DNA of 64,000 nt, from the NCBI GenBank assembly GCA_030323885.1, contig CM059194.1, forward strand, positions 7,711,686-7,775,685, written 5' to 3'. The notes under the pieces were generated by a model that was not told where the DNA came from, did no database searches, and saw only the letters and a program-made list of their open reading frames with translations. Below, piece after piece: positions 46,701-51,179 of the stretch (position 1 is the first letter of the stretch; every line of letters begins with the position of its first letter). This DNA is from Branchipolynoe longqiensis (Eukaryota > Annelida > Polychaeta > Phyllodocida > Polynoidae). The translations under genes were made by a program, and so were the position numbers.

Positions 46701-49615
46701 TGCATTGGAATTCTGGTCGTAAATGGCGGGTGGTCGTTTAAGAGGGAGATGGACCACTCTATCACAAAATATACCGCTAAGTACAGAAACAAACCCAAAC
46801 CTGGGTAGTGCCAATGTCTGCCACCTGGTCGAAAGTAAACACTTTGGGGTCCGGCTTTGCTTTCAAGACAACTGCCCGGTGGTGATGATCCACGGTGACG
46901 CAGGAGCCAAGGTCAAGGTCAGCGTCACGGCGAGCTGGGGGGCGAAGGCGCACAAACACCTGAATGGAGTCTCCGTCTCTGTGTGGCGAAGCAATCAGGC
47001 ATTCACTACAACAGGGGTAACATTAGCGCACGCACGCAAACACATACACACAGAAGACAAAAGAAAGGAGCAAATCTGACTTACAGTAGATTTTGCAGTC
47101 CTAAGCATATGAGTAGGTATACACACTCATTAAATTTGTATAAAACCAAATCATACGGAACCTGCCGGAAATACACTTTATATTAAAGTAAAATCACATG
47201 CAAAATTTAAAGGCTCTAGCTTTATTAGAAAATGAGATATAATTCTTGGGCACAATTTCAAAGTCAAAATCAAACACATATTTTGTGGCAATTTAGTCAA
47301 TGTCCTGACTGGGACCACTTAAGGATATTGGTGTTACCAGTGCAGGTTATGAAGATGACATCAGCATCATCTGGGTTATGGACTTGCAGAACCTGCCCAA
47401 AATAGAAATCTCTGTTGTCGAAGAAAGCCACAGTCTGGCCTCTCTGTAAGAAGTTAAAGCTGAAGTCTCCCTCTGGGAGTTGTTGGGCCGCCTTATCTGC
47501 TTCGGCTACATGTCTATCTCCAGGGTAGTCGCTGTCTGTGTCATTGTCAGATTCTGCATCACTGTCAGATTCTGTGGTGCCTCTCCTTCACTTGCTTTCT
47601 TTGGTGTTTGTGCAAGCATCCTGCAGAGCTGTCCGCATTTCCTTTGTGACAGGTCCAAATTTGTAGTCGAGGAAGTTGACACAGAGATCAATGAGGGAGA
47701 ATTTCCTGTTCCTGAGGGCTGGTGACAATGTGCCAAAGATGACTTTTTCGTAGTCAACTTGCGCTTTGATCGCTTTTAGCTTGTCTGTCTTTCTTTCAAA
47801 CTTCTTAATTTAAGAAGACTGATAAGATCACCAGGCTTCTGGCAAGGCCCACCATCCTTGCTGATGACATCAAGGATATCTTGTTTCTGTTTTCATAGCT
47901 TGTCTGTTCGTCTTTGCACATCCCCTTTCCTTCTAGCCGATTTCTTCCTATGTCCGCTTGGAGCTCCTGCAGAGTAGTTAGTTCTTGCTGTCTGTTCTGT
48001 TTCCTCATGCGGGGTCCAAGTTCCCTGGCCTCTGAGAGCAGCTTCTTTTCTCCTTCGGGTTTGGAGTTTAGCCACTTGTCGTATTCCGTTTAAGCATGTT
48101 CAAAATGGAATGGCGGTGGAGACTGCCGCGTCGGTTCTTGAACATGGTGTAGTCCATATTGGCGAAGCAAGCCTCACCCACCAGGTTAGGCAGTTGGCAA
48201 TGGCTGTGCGCTGTCGGTCTTCTGTCAGTGCAGAGCCATACATTCGATCAGGATGGAAGGTTGCCAGTTGCAGCTCAAGAACAATGACAAACTCCCCATC
48301 AACTCCCTTGATGACCATCTCCAACATATGTTTGTGAGCCTGTGGAAGTTCATCTTGGGATGGAGTTTCTTGGGTTTGAGTTTCTGCAATAGGTTCATTT
48401 CGAATGCGGAATGCATTCAGCTCATTGGGAATGTCTCGCTCTTCCACTGTTTACAGTAGCATCTCTGGATGTTCACTCATTGCCTTTGATCTCATGGATT
48501 ATGAAGGGCAATGACACTTATGATAAAGAGAGAAGAAATCGGAAATCAGCGGAAAAATCGAAAATTTCTCCTCCTTGCTACAAGATGGTTATCATCTATG
48601 CCACAGGTGGTGCATTTAGTACTCAATTTTGTCACTTGGGGGGGTTTGCTGGTTGATTTAGAATGGTGATGTGGCAATCAAGCACCGGAGATTATTTTTT
48701 TAGGGTGCAGTACTATAAGACGAAGGCCTCAGTCACACTAGGGCTTGCAACCACTTTGCGACCACTCGCCAATGACCTCATTGCGACCAAAGGGGGAAAG
48801 AAAGGTGGGAAAACCAATGGTCGGCAATCTATCATCACCCAGTTGGTGACCGGTTGTCACAAGCATTGAAAATGGTCAGCGACCTCCAGGTGACTGTTTT
48901 GGTTGCAAGGAGTTTTTTTGTGCAGCATCTGCAGCCAACCTCATTGCAACCAAAATGGTCACTAACCTCAAGGCAACCGCCCCTCTTTGGTGGTCGCAAG
49001 TGGTCGTAAGCTCCACACAAGTGACTTGCAGAGAGTTCTAAAATTCTCTTAACAGATAAGCACTATCCCCACACAGAATTAGTGTTTATTGGGGATTTAC
49101 TTTAAATATGAATAGCATCATTGTTTCTTTTCTACGTTTGATTAGCATCTCGTCAGCGAATTAGACGAAAAAGTGATGGAAATTATGTTGATTTCTAAAC
49201 ATCATCTTCTGACCCTATTGATCATATTAAATTCGATTGCTTAAAGCACATCTTACGGGGGTAAAAAAGAAAAGAATTACAACAATAGCGCAAAGGTATT
49301 TTTTAGACAATTCTAAATAATCTAATATATCAATTTTAGTGAGTACATATACATGGTCGAGTCTAATGAATGACATAAAAATTGATATTTGTCACCACCT
49401 AGCCTGGCATTCGACATAACCAGGATGGGGCAAGGAGCAGTGGAATGAGGAAGACCAATTGTGCCCAATTAAAATTTCCCCTGCTTAATCAAGTAATGTA
49501 CAAAAAACAAAACAAAATTCAAACCCGTGATGTAGACAATATATAAACTAATATGCGTATAAAAGCAAAGTATCGAAGGCAGATACTTACCCTCCTCCCC
49601 CCTTTGTGCTGCCAT
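16649..49615 (-). CDS. KIF15: Kinesin-12 family motor, KIF15 orthologue (24 coding exons resolved, C-terminus not found)
   Basis: The joined exons give about 927 residues. The N-terminal motor (about 12-355) hydrolyses ATP and walks on microtubules: P-loop GQTGSGKT (94-101), switch I NTESSRSH (216-223), switch II DLAGSER (251-257), [11 protein letters not shown], and the neck-linker region RAKQIKNK. From about 354 on come predicted coiled coils (AVVNED..., WKERFKEAV..., LVEQKQRLQ...) that line up block by block with vertebrate KIF15, a spindle kinesin that works beside Eg5 to keep bipolar spindles. The 640-728 block contains NITPKKP and RSRP, matching the ITTP...SRP linker of vertebrates. All splice sites are GT/AG and all phases agree. 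Vertebrate KIF15 is about 1,390 residues, so some 450 residues are missing to the left; either they lie beyond the window with the sushi gene nested in an intron, or they are lost or unrecognised. Introns are repeat-filled. Confidence 0.92.
16971..17087 (-). CDS. KIF15: KIF15 exon 23 (stalk)
   Basis: 117 nt, phase 0-0, [20 protein letters not shown]. Acceptor TTCACCAG, donor GTGAGT. Confidence 0.87.
17132..17315 (+). mobile_element. SINE-1b copy (alternative tail)
   Basis: Same tRNA head and first body part as SINE-1, then switches at GGCAAGGAG to a tail containing AAGACCAATTAG instead of the CACTGTCACAAG...GATATGACC body. Diverged. Confidence 0.55.
17641..17718 (-). CDS. KIF15: KIF15 exon 22 (stalk)
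   Basis: 78 nt, phase 0-0, [20 protein letters not shown]. Acceptor CTCTCACTAG, donor GTCAGT. Confidence 0.85.
17832..18162 (-). mobile_element. SINE-1, full length with 13-bp target duplication
   Basis: AGGTAATGCACAG flanks it (17,819-17,831 and 18,163-18,175). The head shows CCGGGCGCAGTGGCC and a B box GAGTTCAGTTCCC. This copy is a good reference for the element ends. Confidence 0.85.
18415..18466 (-). mobile_element. Short SINE-1 3'-tail unit
   Basis: Only the ~50-nt 3' end of SINE-1 (CCGTCCTGATATGACC onward). No convincing target duplication here because it borders the purine-rich minisatellite. Confidence 0.55.
18467..19262. repeat. Purine/pyrimidine-asymmetric minisatellite next to KIF15 exon 21
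   Basis: About 800 bp of GGGGAGGAGGTGTGAGT-type units, G+A+T on the plus strand with C almost absent. Long Ser/Pro/His-rich minus-strand frames here are by-products. Mirror-symmetric homopurine tracts of this type can form triplex DNA. Confidence 0.85.
19273..19391 (-). CDS. KIF15: KIF15 exon 21 (stalk, flanked by minisatellites)
   Basis: 119 nt, phase 1-0, LQGELSDLR and [20 protein letters not shown]. The purine-rich minisatellite ends about a dozen bp from its donor, and a 42-bp minisatellite begins within about 100 bp of its acceptor. Confidence 0.88.
19470..19730. repeat. 42-bp minisatellite upstream of KIF15 exon 21
   Basis: Six units containing CACAGATACACATCAAACA and CACTTTCT(A/T)CATTCTAGTCT. 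Confidence 0.85.
19790..19945 (-). mobile_element. SINE-1b copy
   Basis: Complement reads head (GGTTCGAACCCTGG), shared first body part, then the alternative tail GAGGAAGACC...AACTAATGTACC. Confidence 0.65.
20146..20239 (-). CDS. KIF15: KIF15 exon 20 (stalk)
   Basis: 94 nt, phase 0-1, [20 protein letters not shown]. The last base joins TG of exon 21 to make Leu. Confidence 0.85.
20450..20668 (-). mobile_element. SINE-1b copy
   Basis: Alternative tail GATTGGAATTTGCCTGTTTA present, diverged head near CGAGGTTCAGACAT. Confidence 0.65.
20872..21222 (+). mobile_element. SINE-1 copy
   Basis: Full order with head GGAATGGCTGAATGAGTTGA and tail GTAAAACAACAAACAAC. The head has a small internal duplication around GGGATCGGAACCAATGGGTT. 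Confidence 0.75.
21425..21725 (+). repeat. Dispersed repeat resembling a common molluscan element
   Basis: Starts TTTATTTAACGACGCCTC, then CAGACATATG-like sequence, GGCTACTCTTT, GATAAGCAGCAAGGGGTCTT and a CCCACAGACAGGACAGCACA block that occurs twice. From memory this looks like a repeat widespread in mollusc genomes. It lies just below KIF15 exon 19. Confidence 0.55.
21757..21864 (-). CDS. KIF15: KIF15 exon 19 (stalk)
   Basis: 108 nt, phase 0-0, [20 protein letters not shown] and LTKNAALEQ. Heptad-like coding; clean GT/AG borders. Confidence 0.85.
22100..23155. repeat. Inverted GT-rich / CA-rich minisatellite element with matching ends
   Basis: 22,150-22,590 is G+T rich (GGTGTAGGTGTGTGGTG units) and 22,600-23,040 is C+A rich (CCCCCACCACACACC units), so the two halves are rough inverse complements with a switch at about 22,595. 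The outer ends also pair: AGGTGGCGCTGCGA at about 22,110 and its complement TCGCAGCGCCACCT at about 23,106. A CA-rich relative lies at 59,840-60,310. Confidence 0.7.
23160..23690. other. KIF15 intron sequence, no gene
   Basis: AT-rich. It includes a short inverted pair around GTCTCAAAAGGTGCTAA and TTAGAACCTTTTGAGAC (about 23,312 and 23,537), possibly the ends of a small DNA element of about 240 bp. Confidence 0.4.
23698..23964 (-). CDS. KIF15: KIF15 exon 18 (NITPKKP / RSRP linker)
   Basis: 267 nt, the longest exon, phase 0-0. A proline-rich linker with [15 protein letters not shown] corresponds to the ITTPTKAYQLHSRPV region of human KIF15. An acidic MEMEEEEDG run and more coiled coil follow. 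Confidence 0.92.
24016..24348 (-). mobile_element. SINE-1, full length with 11-bp target duplication
   Basis: Flanked by CCTCCATTACA and CCTCAATTACA (24,005-24,015 and 24,349-24,359; one mismatch). The head reads ACCGGGCGCGGTGGCCGAA, B box TTCGGTTCCC. Confidence 0.82.
24370..25095. other. KIF15 intron, AT-rich with a TTTTCAAGG-type repeat
   Basis: Stretches of CCTTGAAAACCTGGAAAGT-like sequence here resemble ones near 20,020, 21,340, 27,800, 32,240, 33,330, 45,240-45,480 and 49,990, a diffuse dispersed family. No gene. Confidence 0.4.
25102..25281 (-). CDS. KIF15: KIF15 exon 17 (coiled coil)
   Basis: 180 nt, phase 0-0. [20 protein letters not shown] and [13 protein letters not shown] are strong heptads. 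Confidence 0.92.
25540..26250. repeat. ~42-bp minisatellite in the KIF15 intron before exon 17
   Basis: About 16 units of CACCCATCAC(C/T)CCAATTAGG + TAAT(A/G)TACTATCTTGATGA. Copies vary by 10-25 percent by eye. A short diverged patch of similar motif lies at about 27,965-28,060. Confidence 0.8.
26310..26419 (-). CDS. KIF15: KIF15 exon 16
   Basis: 110 nt, phase 1-0. [15 protein letters not shown] and [15 protein letters not shown]. The acceptor AATGCAG and donor GTACGT are clear. A ~42-bp minisatellite ends about 100 bp from its donor. Confidence 0.9.
26537..26675 (-). mobile_element. SINE-1b fragment
   Basis: Alternative tail (CTAATGTACC...GAGGAAGACC) plus the first body part; the head is missing. 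Confidence 0.55.
26760..26808 (-). mobile_element. Stand-alone SINE-1 3'-tail unit (49 bp)
   Basis: Flanked by GAAGGCT on both sides (26,753-26,759 and 26,809-26,815). Contains only the 3' core and an ACAACAACG-type tail. Confidence 0.75.
26954..27286 (-). mobile_element. SINE-1, full length
   Basis: Complete tail-body-head order, complement head ACCAGGCACGGTGGCCGAAT. It ends about 17 bp before the KIF15 exon 15 donor. Confidence 0.75.
27304..27490 (-). CDS. KIF15: KIF15 exon 15 (coiled coil)
   Basis: 187 nt, phase 0-1. [20 protein letters not shown] and [12 protein letters not shown] form heptads. It continues the KIF15 LLSELRNEIQTLRE segment. Confidence 0.92.
28125..28415 (-). mobile_element. 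SINE-3 copy, intact
   Basis: Uninterrupted order of the family seen split at 7,675-8,424, with the single AAAAAAGTCAGACACTCTAA segment that shows the empty MITE-2 site. Confidence 0.75.
28430..29190. other. KIF15 intron with homopolymer G and C runs
   Basis: A run of about 20 G at 28,800-28,819, a C run at about 28,968-28,978, and otherwise unique AT-rich sequence. No gene. Confidence 0.5.
29198..29359 (-). CDS. KIF15: KIF15 exon 14 (coiled coil)
   Basis: 162 nt, phase 0-0. [20 protein letters not shown] and [18 protein letters not shown] match the KIF15 stretch around SNKMIVKFREDQI. Confidence 0.92.
29430..29610. repeat. Repeat with TAAAACCTCTCTAACCGACC ends
   Basis: About 180 bp with inverted ends (GTAAAACCTCTCTAA at 29,438 and TTAGAGAAGTTTTACTATA at 29,589), matched by 31,925-32,122. 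The inner sequence CGATCGCCCATACAATG occurs in both copies in opposite orientation. Likely a small inverted-repeat DNA element. Confidence 0.6.
29935..30430 (-). mobile_element. Two tandem SINE-2 units
   Basis: tRNA-like heads at about 29,950-30,040 and 30,250-30,350, separated by the same spacer as in the 5,815-7,290 array. This confirms that the unit spreads as a dimer or expands after insertion. Confidence 0.72.
30669..30827 (-). mobile_element. Solo-LTR-like fragment with primer-binding-site-like sequence
   Basis: On the minus strand 30,827-30,687 is TG...CA, 141 bp, with TGTAATG ends and AATAAA inside, followed by TGGTGTCGGACGTAGGA. It is related in layout to the LTR at 421-541. Just beyond, ATGTAGTGATGTGGACACGT repeats the LTR end. 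Confidence 0.55.
30840..31475. other. KIF15 intron, AT-rich, nothing recognised
   Basis: No exon, RNA gene or named repeat seen. The strand is A/T rich with several short homopolymer runs. Confidence 0.4.
31494..31825 (-). mobile_element. SINE-1, full length with 15-bp target duplication
   Basis: Flanked by TTTATGGGCTTGGCT and TTTATGGGATTGGCT (31,479-31,493 and 31,826-31,840; one mismatch). Confidence 0.85.
31925..32122. repeat. Second copy of the TAAAACCTCTCTAA inverted-repeat element
   Basis: Ends AGTAAAACCTCTCTAA and TTAGAGAGGTTTTACT are perfect inverted repeats. Inner ATTGTATGGGCGATCG is shared with 29,430-29,610. Confidence 0.65.
32379..32482 (-). CDS. KIF15: KIF15 exon 13 (WKERFKEAV)
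   Basis: 104 nt. A Gly/Ala-rich linker is followed by [21 protein letters not shown], aligning with YMEYFQEAMLFFKKSEQEKK of human KIF15. A 55-bp SINE tail insert lies about 20 bp upstream of the acceptor. Confidence 0.88.
32502..32556 (-). mobile_element. Stand-alone SINE-1 3'-tail unit (55 bp) 20 bp from a splice acceptor
   Basis: Flanked by GCGAAACAGA twice (32,492-32,501 and 32,557-32,566). It sits just upstream of the KIF15 exon 13 acceptor. Confidence 0.8.
32599..33275 (+). mobile_element. MITE-1 copy C, interrupted by SINE pieces
   Basis: Begins TAGGGATGAAAG, carries AATTTCCACGAAAACCC, is broken by a SINE-1b tail fragment and a SINE-3 (32,745-33,054), then resumes with GTCAGGGAATCGTGG and AGCAACATCTAAGGTCATAT. 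The right terminus is not clear. Confidence 0.6.
32815..33054 (-). mobile_element. SINE-3 copy
   Basis: Head GGCGGAGTGGTTAGAGTG and GGTTCGATTCCCCGTG on the minus strand, body matching 7,690-7,930. Confidence 0.72.
33558..33672 (-). CDS. KIF15: KIF15 exon 12 (first coiled coil, AVVNED)
   Basis: 115 nt, phase 0-1. AVVNED and the following [16 protein letters not shown] match the KIF15 neck and first coil. Its 5' end and acceptor are copied many times in the 83-bp array just upstream. Confidence 0.93.
33652..34770. repeat. 83-bp minisatellite that copies the KIF15 exon 12 acceptor and 5' end
   Basis: About a dozen 83-bp units containing GGTCTTCGTTCACCATCGCC and TGTGACAG. On the minus strand each reads CTGTCACAG then GCGATGGTGAACGAAGACC, which is the exon 12 acceptor plus its first codons with substitutions. 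Interrupted at 34,250-34,440 by another dispersed element. Confidence 0.85.
34246..34440 (+). mobile_element. Copy of a (AATC)n-tailed dispersed element
   Basis: Shares GACCACAAATATATGATTGT, TTTTACATGTAAAAGC and CCGACATGGCGTGAAGCAAC, ending (AATC)n, with the insert at 41,627-41,912 in the other orientation. Confidence 0.65.
34771..35045. other. KIF15 intron, nothing recognised
   Basis: AT-rich, ends in the exon 11 donor region. Confidence 0.4.
35047..35110 (-). CDS. KIF15: KIF15 exon 11 (motor end, neck linker)
   Basis: 64 nt. [19 protein letters not shown] ends the motor core. A MITE-1 copy (35,139-35,967) starts only 28 bp from the acceptor, so the branch-point region is at least partly MITE-derived. 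Confidence 0.93.
35139..35967 (+). mobile_element. MITE-1 copy D, 829 bp with internal minisatellite
   Basis: Starts CAGGGATGAGAG, ends CTTTCATCCCTG, flanked by ATTAGT on both sides (35,133-35,138 and 35,968-35,973). Nearly two thirds of it is a tandem repeat (35,400-35,910). Confidence 0.85.
35400..35910. repeat. ~39-bp minisatellite inside MITE-1 copy D
   Basis: Units of TATTGGTCTACACTGACAG + TGCTGCATGGTGCAGCATGG. Copy B of the MITE carries a related, shorter and more diverged array. Confidence 0.85.
35975..36365. other. KIF15 intron, nothing recognised
   Basis: Unique sequence between MITE-1 copy D and exon 10. Confidence 0.4.
36369..36427 (-). CDS. KIF15: KIF15 exon 10 (DSLGGNAKT)
   Basis: 59 nt, phase 0 in and phase 2 out. 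[19 protein letters not shown] is the classic kinesin strand before helix 6. Confidence 0.93.
36633..36963 (-). mobile_element. SINE-1, full length
   Basis: Complete complement order from GGTTGGTTGTTGGGAGTTTT to CACCGCGCCTGGT. Confidence 0.75.
37326..37454 (-). CDS. KIF15: KIF15 exon 9 ([11 protein letters not shown])
   Basis: 129 nt, phase 0-0, with [12 protein letters not shown] and [11 protein letters not shown], the helix 4 and helix 5 region that binds tubulin. A 43-bp-type minisatellite begins within 20 bp of its acceptor. Confidence 0.93.
37470..38500. repeat. ~43-bp minisatellite upstream of KIF15 exon 9
   Basis: Units of CATGTCTACATGGTTACCAT + GCAGGCAACACGTCAA + variable end. It runs for about 1 kb starting within 20 bp of the exon 9 acceptor. 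Long plus-strand frames are by-products. Confidence 0.85.
38757..38803 (-). mobile_element. Stand-alone SINE-1 3'-tail unit (47 bp)
   Basis: GGCGGGTTG on both sides (38,748-38,756 and 38,804-38,812). Confidence 0.75.
38945..39052 (-). CDS. KIF15: KIF15 exon 8 (switch [13 protein letters not shown])
   Basis: 108 nt, phase 0-0, [15 protein letters not shown] then GSRLK. The acceptor GATGTCAG at 39,053 keeps the same spacing as vertebrate KIF15 between IES and LNLVDL. A nearer CAG would drop eight residues. Confidence 0.9.
39090..39955. repeat. ~45-bp minisatellite upstream of KIF15 exon 8
   Basis: Units of ACTACTCCCTGAACACCCGC + CACACACCACACCAGGCATC + GTTAC. It begins about 40 bp from the exon 8 acceptor. 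Confidence 0.85.
40115..40216 (-). CDS. KIF15: KIF15 exon 7 (switch I)
   Basis: 102 nt, phase 0-0. Contains [13 protein letters not shown] and ESSRSHAVF, where Ser and Arg contact nucleotide. Human has NRESSRSH; here the Arg is Thr. Confidence 0.93.
40354..40412 (-). mobile_element. Stand-alone SINE-1 3'-tail unit (59 bp)
   Basis: TTGAATT on both sides (40,347-40,353 and 40,413-40,419). Confidence 0.7.
40420..41090. other. KIF15 intron, nothing recognised
   Basis: AT-rich with no exon-like segment before exon 6. Confidence 0.4.
41097..41276 (-). CDS. KIF15: KIF15 exon 6 (EIYNEQ)
   Basis: 180 nt, phase 0-0, with [20 protein letters not shown] and [14 protein letters not shown], the kinesin helix-2 and loop region. 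Donor GTGTGC, acceptor CCGCTGCAG. Confidence 0.92.
41405..41985 (-). mobile_element. SINE-1 copy split by a second retroelement
   Basis: Tail and body at 41,405-41,626, head-side part resuming at 41,913 (GGCTAGGAAGCGACAAGTAT) and ending near GGTTCAAACC at 41,973. Confidence 0.72.
41627..41912 (-). mobile_element. (AATC)n-tailed element inserted in SINE-1
   Basis: TGGCTAGGA lies on both sides (41,618-41,626 and 41,913-41,921), a 9-bp target duplication. On the minus strand it ends CACCAATCAATCAA. The same element in the other orientation is at 34,246-34,440. A TTTTACATGTAAAAGC palindrome lies inside. Confidence 0.78.
42039..42475 (+). mobile_element. MITE-2 copy
   Basis: Ends AGGGCGTATTTCAAATAA and TCGAACACGGCCCT, with CTCGGGTCACCCGAACC and CTCGGGTGACCCGAATCG inside. 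More diverged at the tips than the 7,943 copy. Confidence 0.7.
42498..42835 (+). mobile_element. SINE-1, full length
   Basis: Head GGAATGGCCGAATCAGTTAG, body, tail ATAAAACAGCAACAAACAAAC. Confidence 0.78.
42840..43700. other. KIF15 intron, no gene
   Basis: 43,430-43,600 is less AT-rich (GGGGCTGGAGCAGTGACAGG region) with an AATAAA at about 43,530, perhaps an old element end, but I cannot assign it. Confidence 0.35.
43743..43843 (-). CDS. KIF15: KIF15 exon 5 ([12 protein letters not shown])
   Basis: 101 nt starting GT to complete Gly, then PSEDD...[16 protein letters not shown], close to the vertebrate KIF15 segment. Acceptor GCTGTTGCAG, donor GTAGGT. Confidence 0.93.
44610..44647 (-). CDS. 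KIF15: KIF15 exon 4 (P-loop micro-exon)
   Basis: Only 38 nt, carrying the whole Walker A motif GQTGSGKT plus FTMV. Phase 2 in, phase 1 out, so skipping it would delete ATP binding and shift the frame. Acceptor TTCGTACAG, donor GTATGT. Confidence 0.93.
44805..45065. repeat. 37-bp minisatellite upstream of KIF15 exon 4
   Basis: About seven units of CAGACCACCCAGAATCCCGC + TCTCCATCCTCCAATCG. It starts about 160 bp from the P-loop exon. Confidence 0.82.
45647..45723 (-). CDS. KIF15: KIF15 exon 3 ([10 protein letters not shown])
   Basis: 77 nt, ETVFS...SGYNGTIFA plus TA, completed by exon 4 to Tyr. This is the strand leading into the P-loop. Acceptor TCTTCCAG, donor GTAAGT. Confidence 0.93.
45878..46095 (+). 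mobile_element. SINE-1b copy
   Basis: Head GCGATGGCCGAATGAGTTGA, shared first part, then GAGGAAGACCAATTGTCTGC and CCCCTGCTTAATCAACTAAT tail. Confidence 0.72.
46100..46800. other. KIF15 intron with a short interstitial telomere-type tract
   Basis: No gene. Three consecutive TTAGGG-type hexamers occur at about 46,418-46,437 inside a diverged GGTGGTCGNTNGTNAGNGGT-type region. Confidence 0.45.
46801..46976 (-). CDS. KIF15: KIF15 exon 2 (motor start, VFVRLRPP)
   Basis: Begins AC after acceptor CCACACAGAG and reads [14 protein letters not shown], matching GDAIKVFVRIRPPA of vertebrate KIF15. It ends [13 protein letters not shown] before a weak GTTTGG donor. Using the downstream ATTCAG acceptor instead would lose the conserved GDSIQ and break the phase with exon 1. 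Confidence 0.85.
47290..48450 (-). pseudogene. Degenerate coding fragment, probably from a transposable element
   Basis: Minus-strand stretches read as protein in alternating frames: 48,230-48,070 ([19 protein letters not shown]), 47,990-47,700 (charged, then [20 protein letters not shown]), and 47,480-47,300 ([35 protein letters not shown]). Frames shift and stop repeatedly. I recall similar chains in repetitive multi-copy proteins of marine invertebrates, but cannot name the family. It lies in KIF15 intron 1. Confidence 0.45.
49354..49500 (+). mobile_element. SINE-1b fragment
   Basis: GTCGAGTCTAATGAATGACA, first body part, and the alternative tail GAGGAAGACCAATTG...CCCCTGCTTAATCAAG. Confidence 0.6.
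49591..49615 (-). CDS. KIF15: KIF15 exon 1 (start codon, 25 coding nt)
   Basis: ATG at 49,615-49,613 followed by seven more codons (MAAQRGEE) and one base before donor G|GTAAGT. Residue 9 is completed by exon 2 as Asp. A TTTACCCACAG acceptor ends immediately before the ATG, so the 5' UTR is probably on a separate upstream exon, not located. The start fits the short N-terminus of KIF15. Confidence 0.68.
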
Positions 49616-49619
49616 CTGT

Positions 49620-50810
49620 GGGTAAATAACAAACACAATTTAAATCAGTGACTATTCTAATTATTCATTGAACCTCAACCTTTCATACTAACACAACCTG
49701 CCCATCATCATCGTCATCACCATCACTCAATATCCGCAGGTATCATGTACAGTATGTTGTGTGCACATATCGACCCTATTCCAAGGTTTATACAAAACGC
49801 TGGCCACCAGATTCAAGAACATTTTCAAGGAGACAACATTTTGAGACCGAAATTTCATACAATCTACTTCAAAGAATGTAATGTTGAGAAAATTAAACCC
49901 ACAATTTCACAAAAGTAACTGATAGCAATTTTCAAAAATAAATTCATCTCAAATATCATGTCACATGATATAATCAGGGTTCATACAAAAAGTTGGCTAC
50001 CAGATTTAAGAACATACAGTTGAATTCAATTTCAAGAACATTCGAGGGTATTTGAACCACAAATCTAAATTCAAGAAAATTCTAGCCCTGGAATGGTAGA
50101 ACTAGAAGTATGTGTCCAAATCAGACTCTATGCACAATGTTTATCATTGGCACCCCCCCCCCCCCACAACATTGCCCATTCGTGCCAAAACAATCTCCTT
50201 TTTAATTGTTGATGTAGAACAGAAATTAAGATGGTTACAATATTTTTAAGTTAGACCTAATTTTCAACATACACATTCTTCTTGAAGGATACAAGTAACA
50301 ACTTTTAAAACTCTATAGACATGTTAATATATATTTATCTACATATATCTGCAAAGTTTGTTGAAAATCTATCGAAGTACAGTATTATAACTATATTAAA
50401 CAATCTTGGCCACACTTTTTTATATATACATTTATTTACTGTTTTCCGTTATAAAACATGACACAAAAATTGGTCATATATGTCAGTTTAAAAATTCATA
50501 ACTTTCTTAATATTGAACACACAAAGATGAATTTGGTACCGTAGTAATATTCATTTAAAGACCTTTTCATTGATGTAAACCAAACTGGAATTCCTTAACG
50601 TTAAACATTTTTCACACGTAATGGTTAAAATATGTGCGTTTCCTCATAGACATTGGTGTATTATATTTGCAAAAGGCACACTACCAGTATCACTAGATTT
50701 AGTAGATCATAATAAGACAGATACAATATTCACCCAACCCCCACTAACACTAACGATAGGCGATACGTCATGCTCATAGATAGATAAATGATTCACCTCT
50801 AGCAGAGCCT
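49620..50810. other. Sequence upstream of the KIF15 start
   Basis: AT-rich, with a C run at 50,153-50,165. No promoter motif or 5' UTR exon can be pinned down. It contains more of the diffuse TTCAAGAACATT-type repeat. Confidence 0.4.
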
Positions 50811-50814
50811 ACTG

Positions 50815-51170
50815 CAATGTGGACTTATCGAAGGATGATGAAAATATCATGGACAAAGAAGATCACCAACAAAGAAGTTCTCAGAAAAATTAAAAATAAG
50901 AAAAGCTTGTTTGCCACTACACAGACAAAGAAACTTATTTATTTTGCCACATCATTCGTCAGAGTTCAATATACCGTACATTGTTGGAAGGGAAGGTGAA
51001 TGGCAGCAGAGGGAGAGGGAGACCAAGAACATCATGGTTTACAAATATTTCACAGTGGACAGGCTTGAATTATTCACAGTCTATCAGAACAGCACAACAT
51101 CGGGACAAGTGGAAAACCATTGCATCCAACCCTCGACTAGAGGATGGAACTATTGATTGATTGATTGAGA
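50815..51170 (+). mobile_element. LINE 3'-end remnant (RT C-terminal region)
   Basis: Reads RRMMKISWTKKITNKEVLRK, then, after a frame change near 50,985, GRGRPRTSWFTNISQWTGLN and AQHRDKWKTIASNPRLEDGT, the standard C-terminus of endonuclease-reverse-transcriptase LINE proteins. It ends with (ATTG)n. The rest of the element is absent. Confidence 0.75.
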
Positions 51171-51179
51171 GCCTACTGC

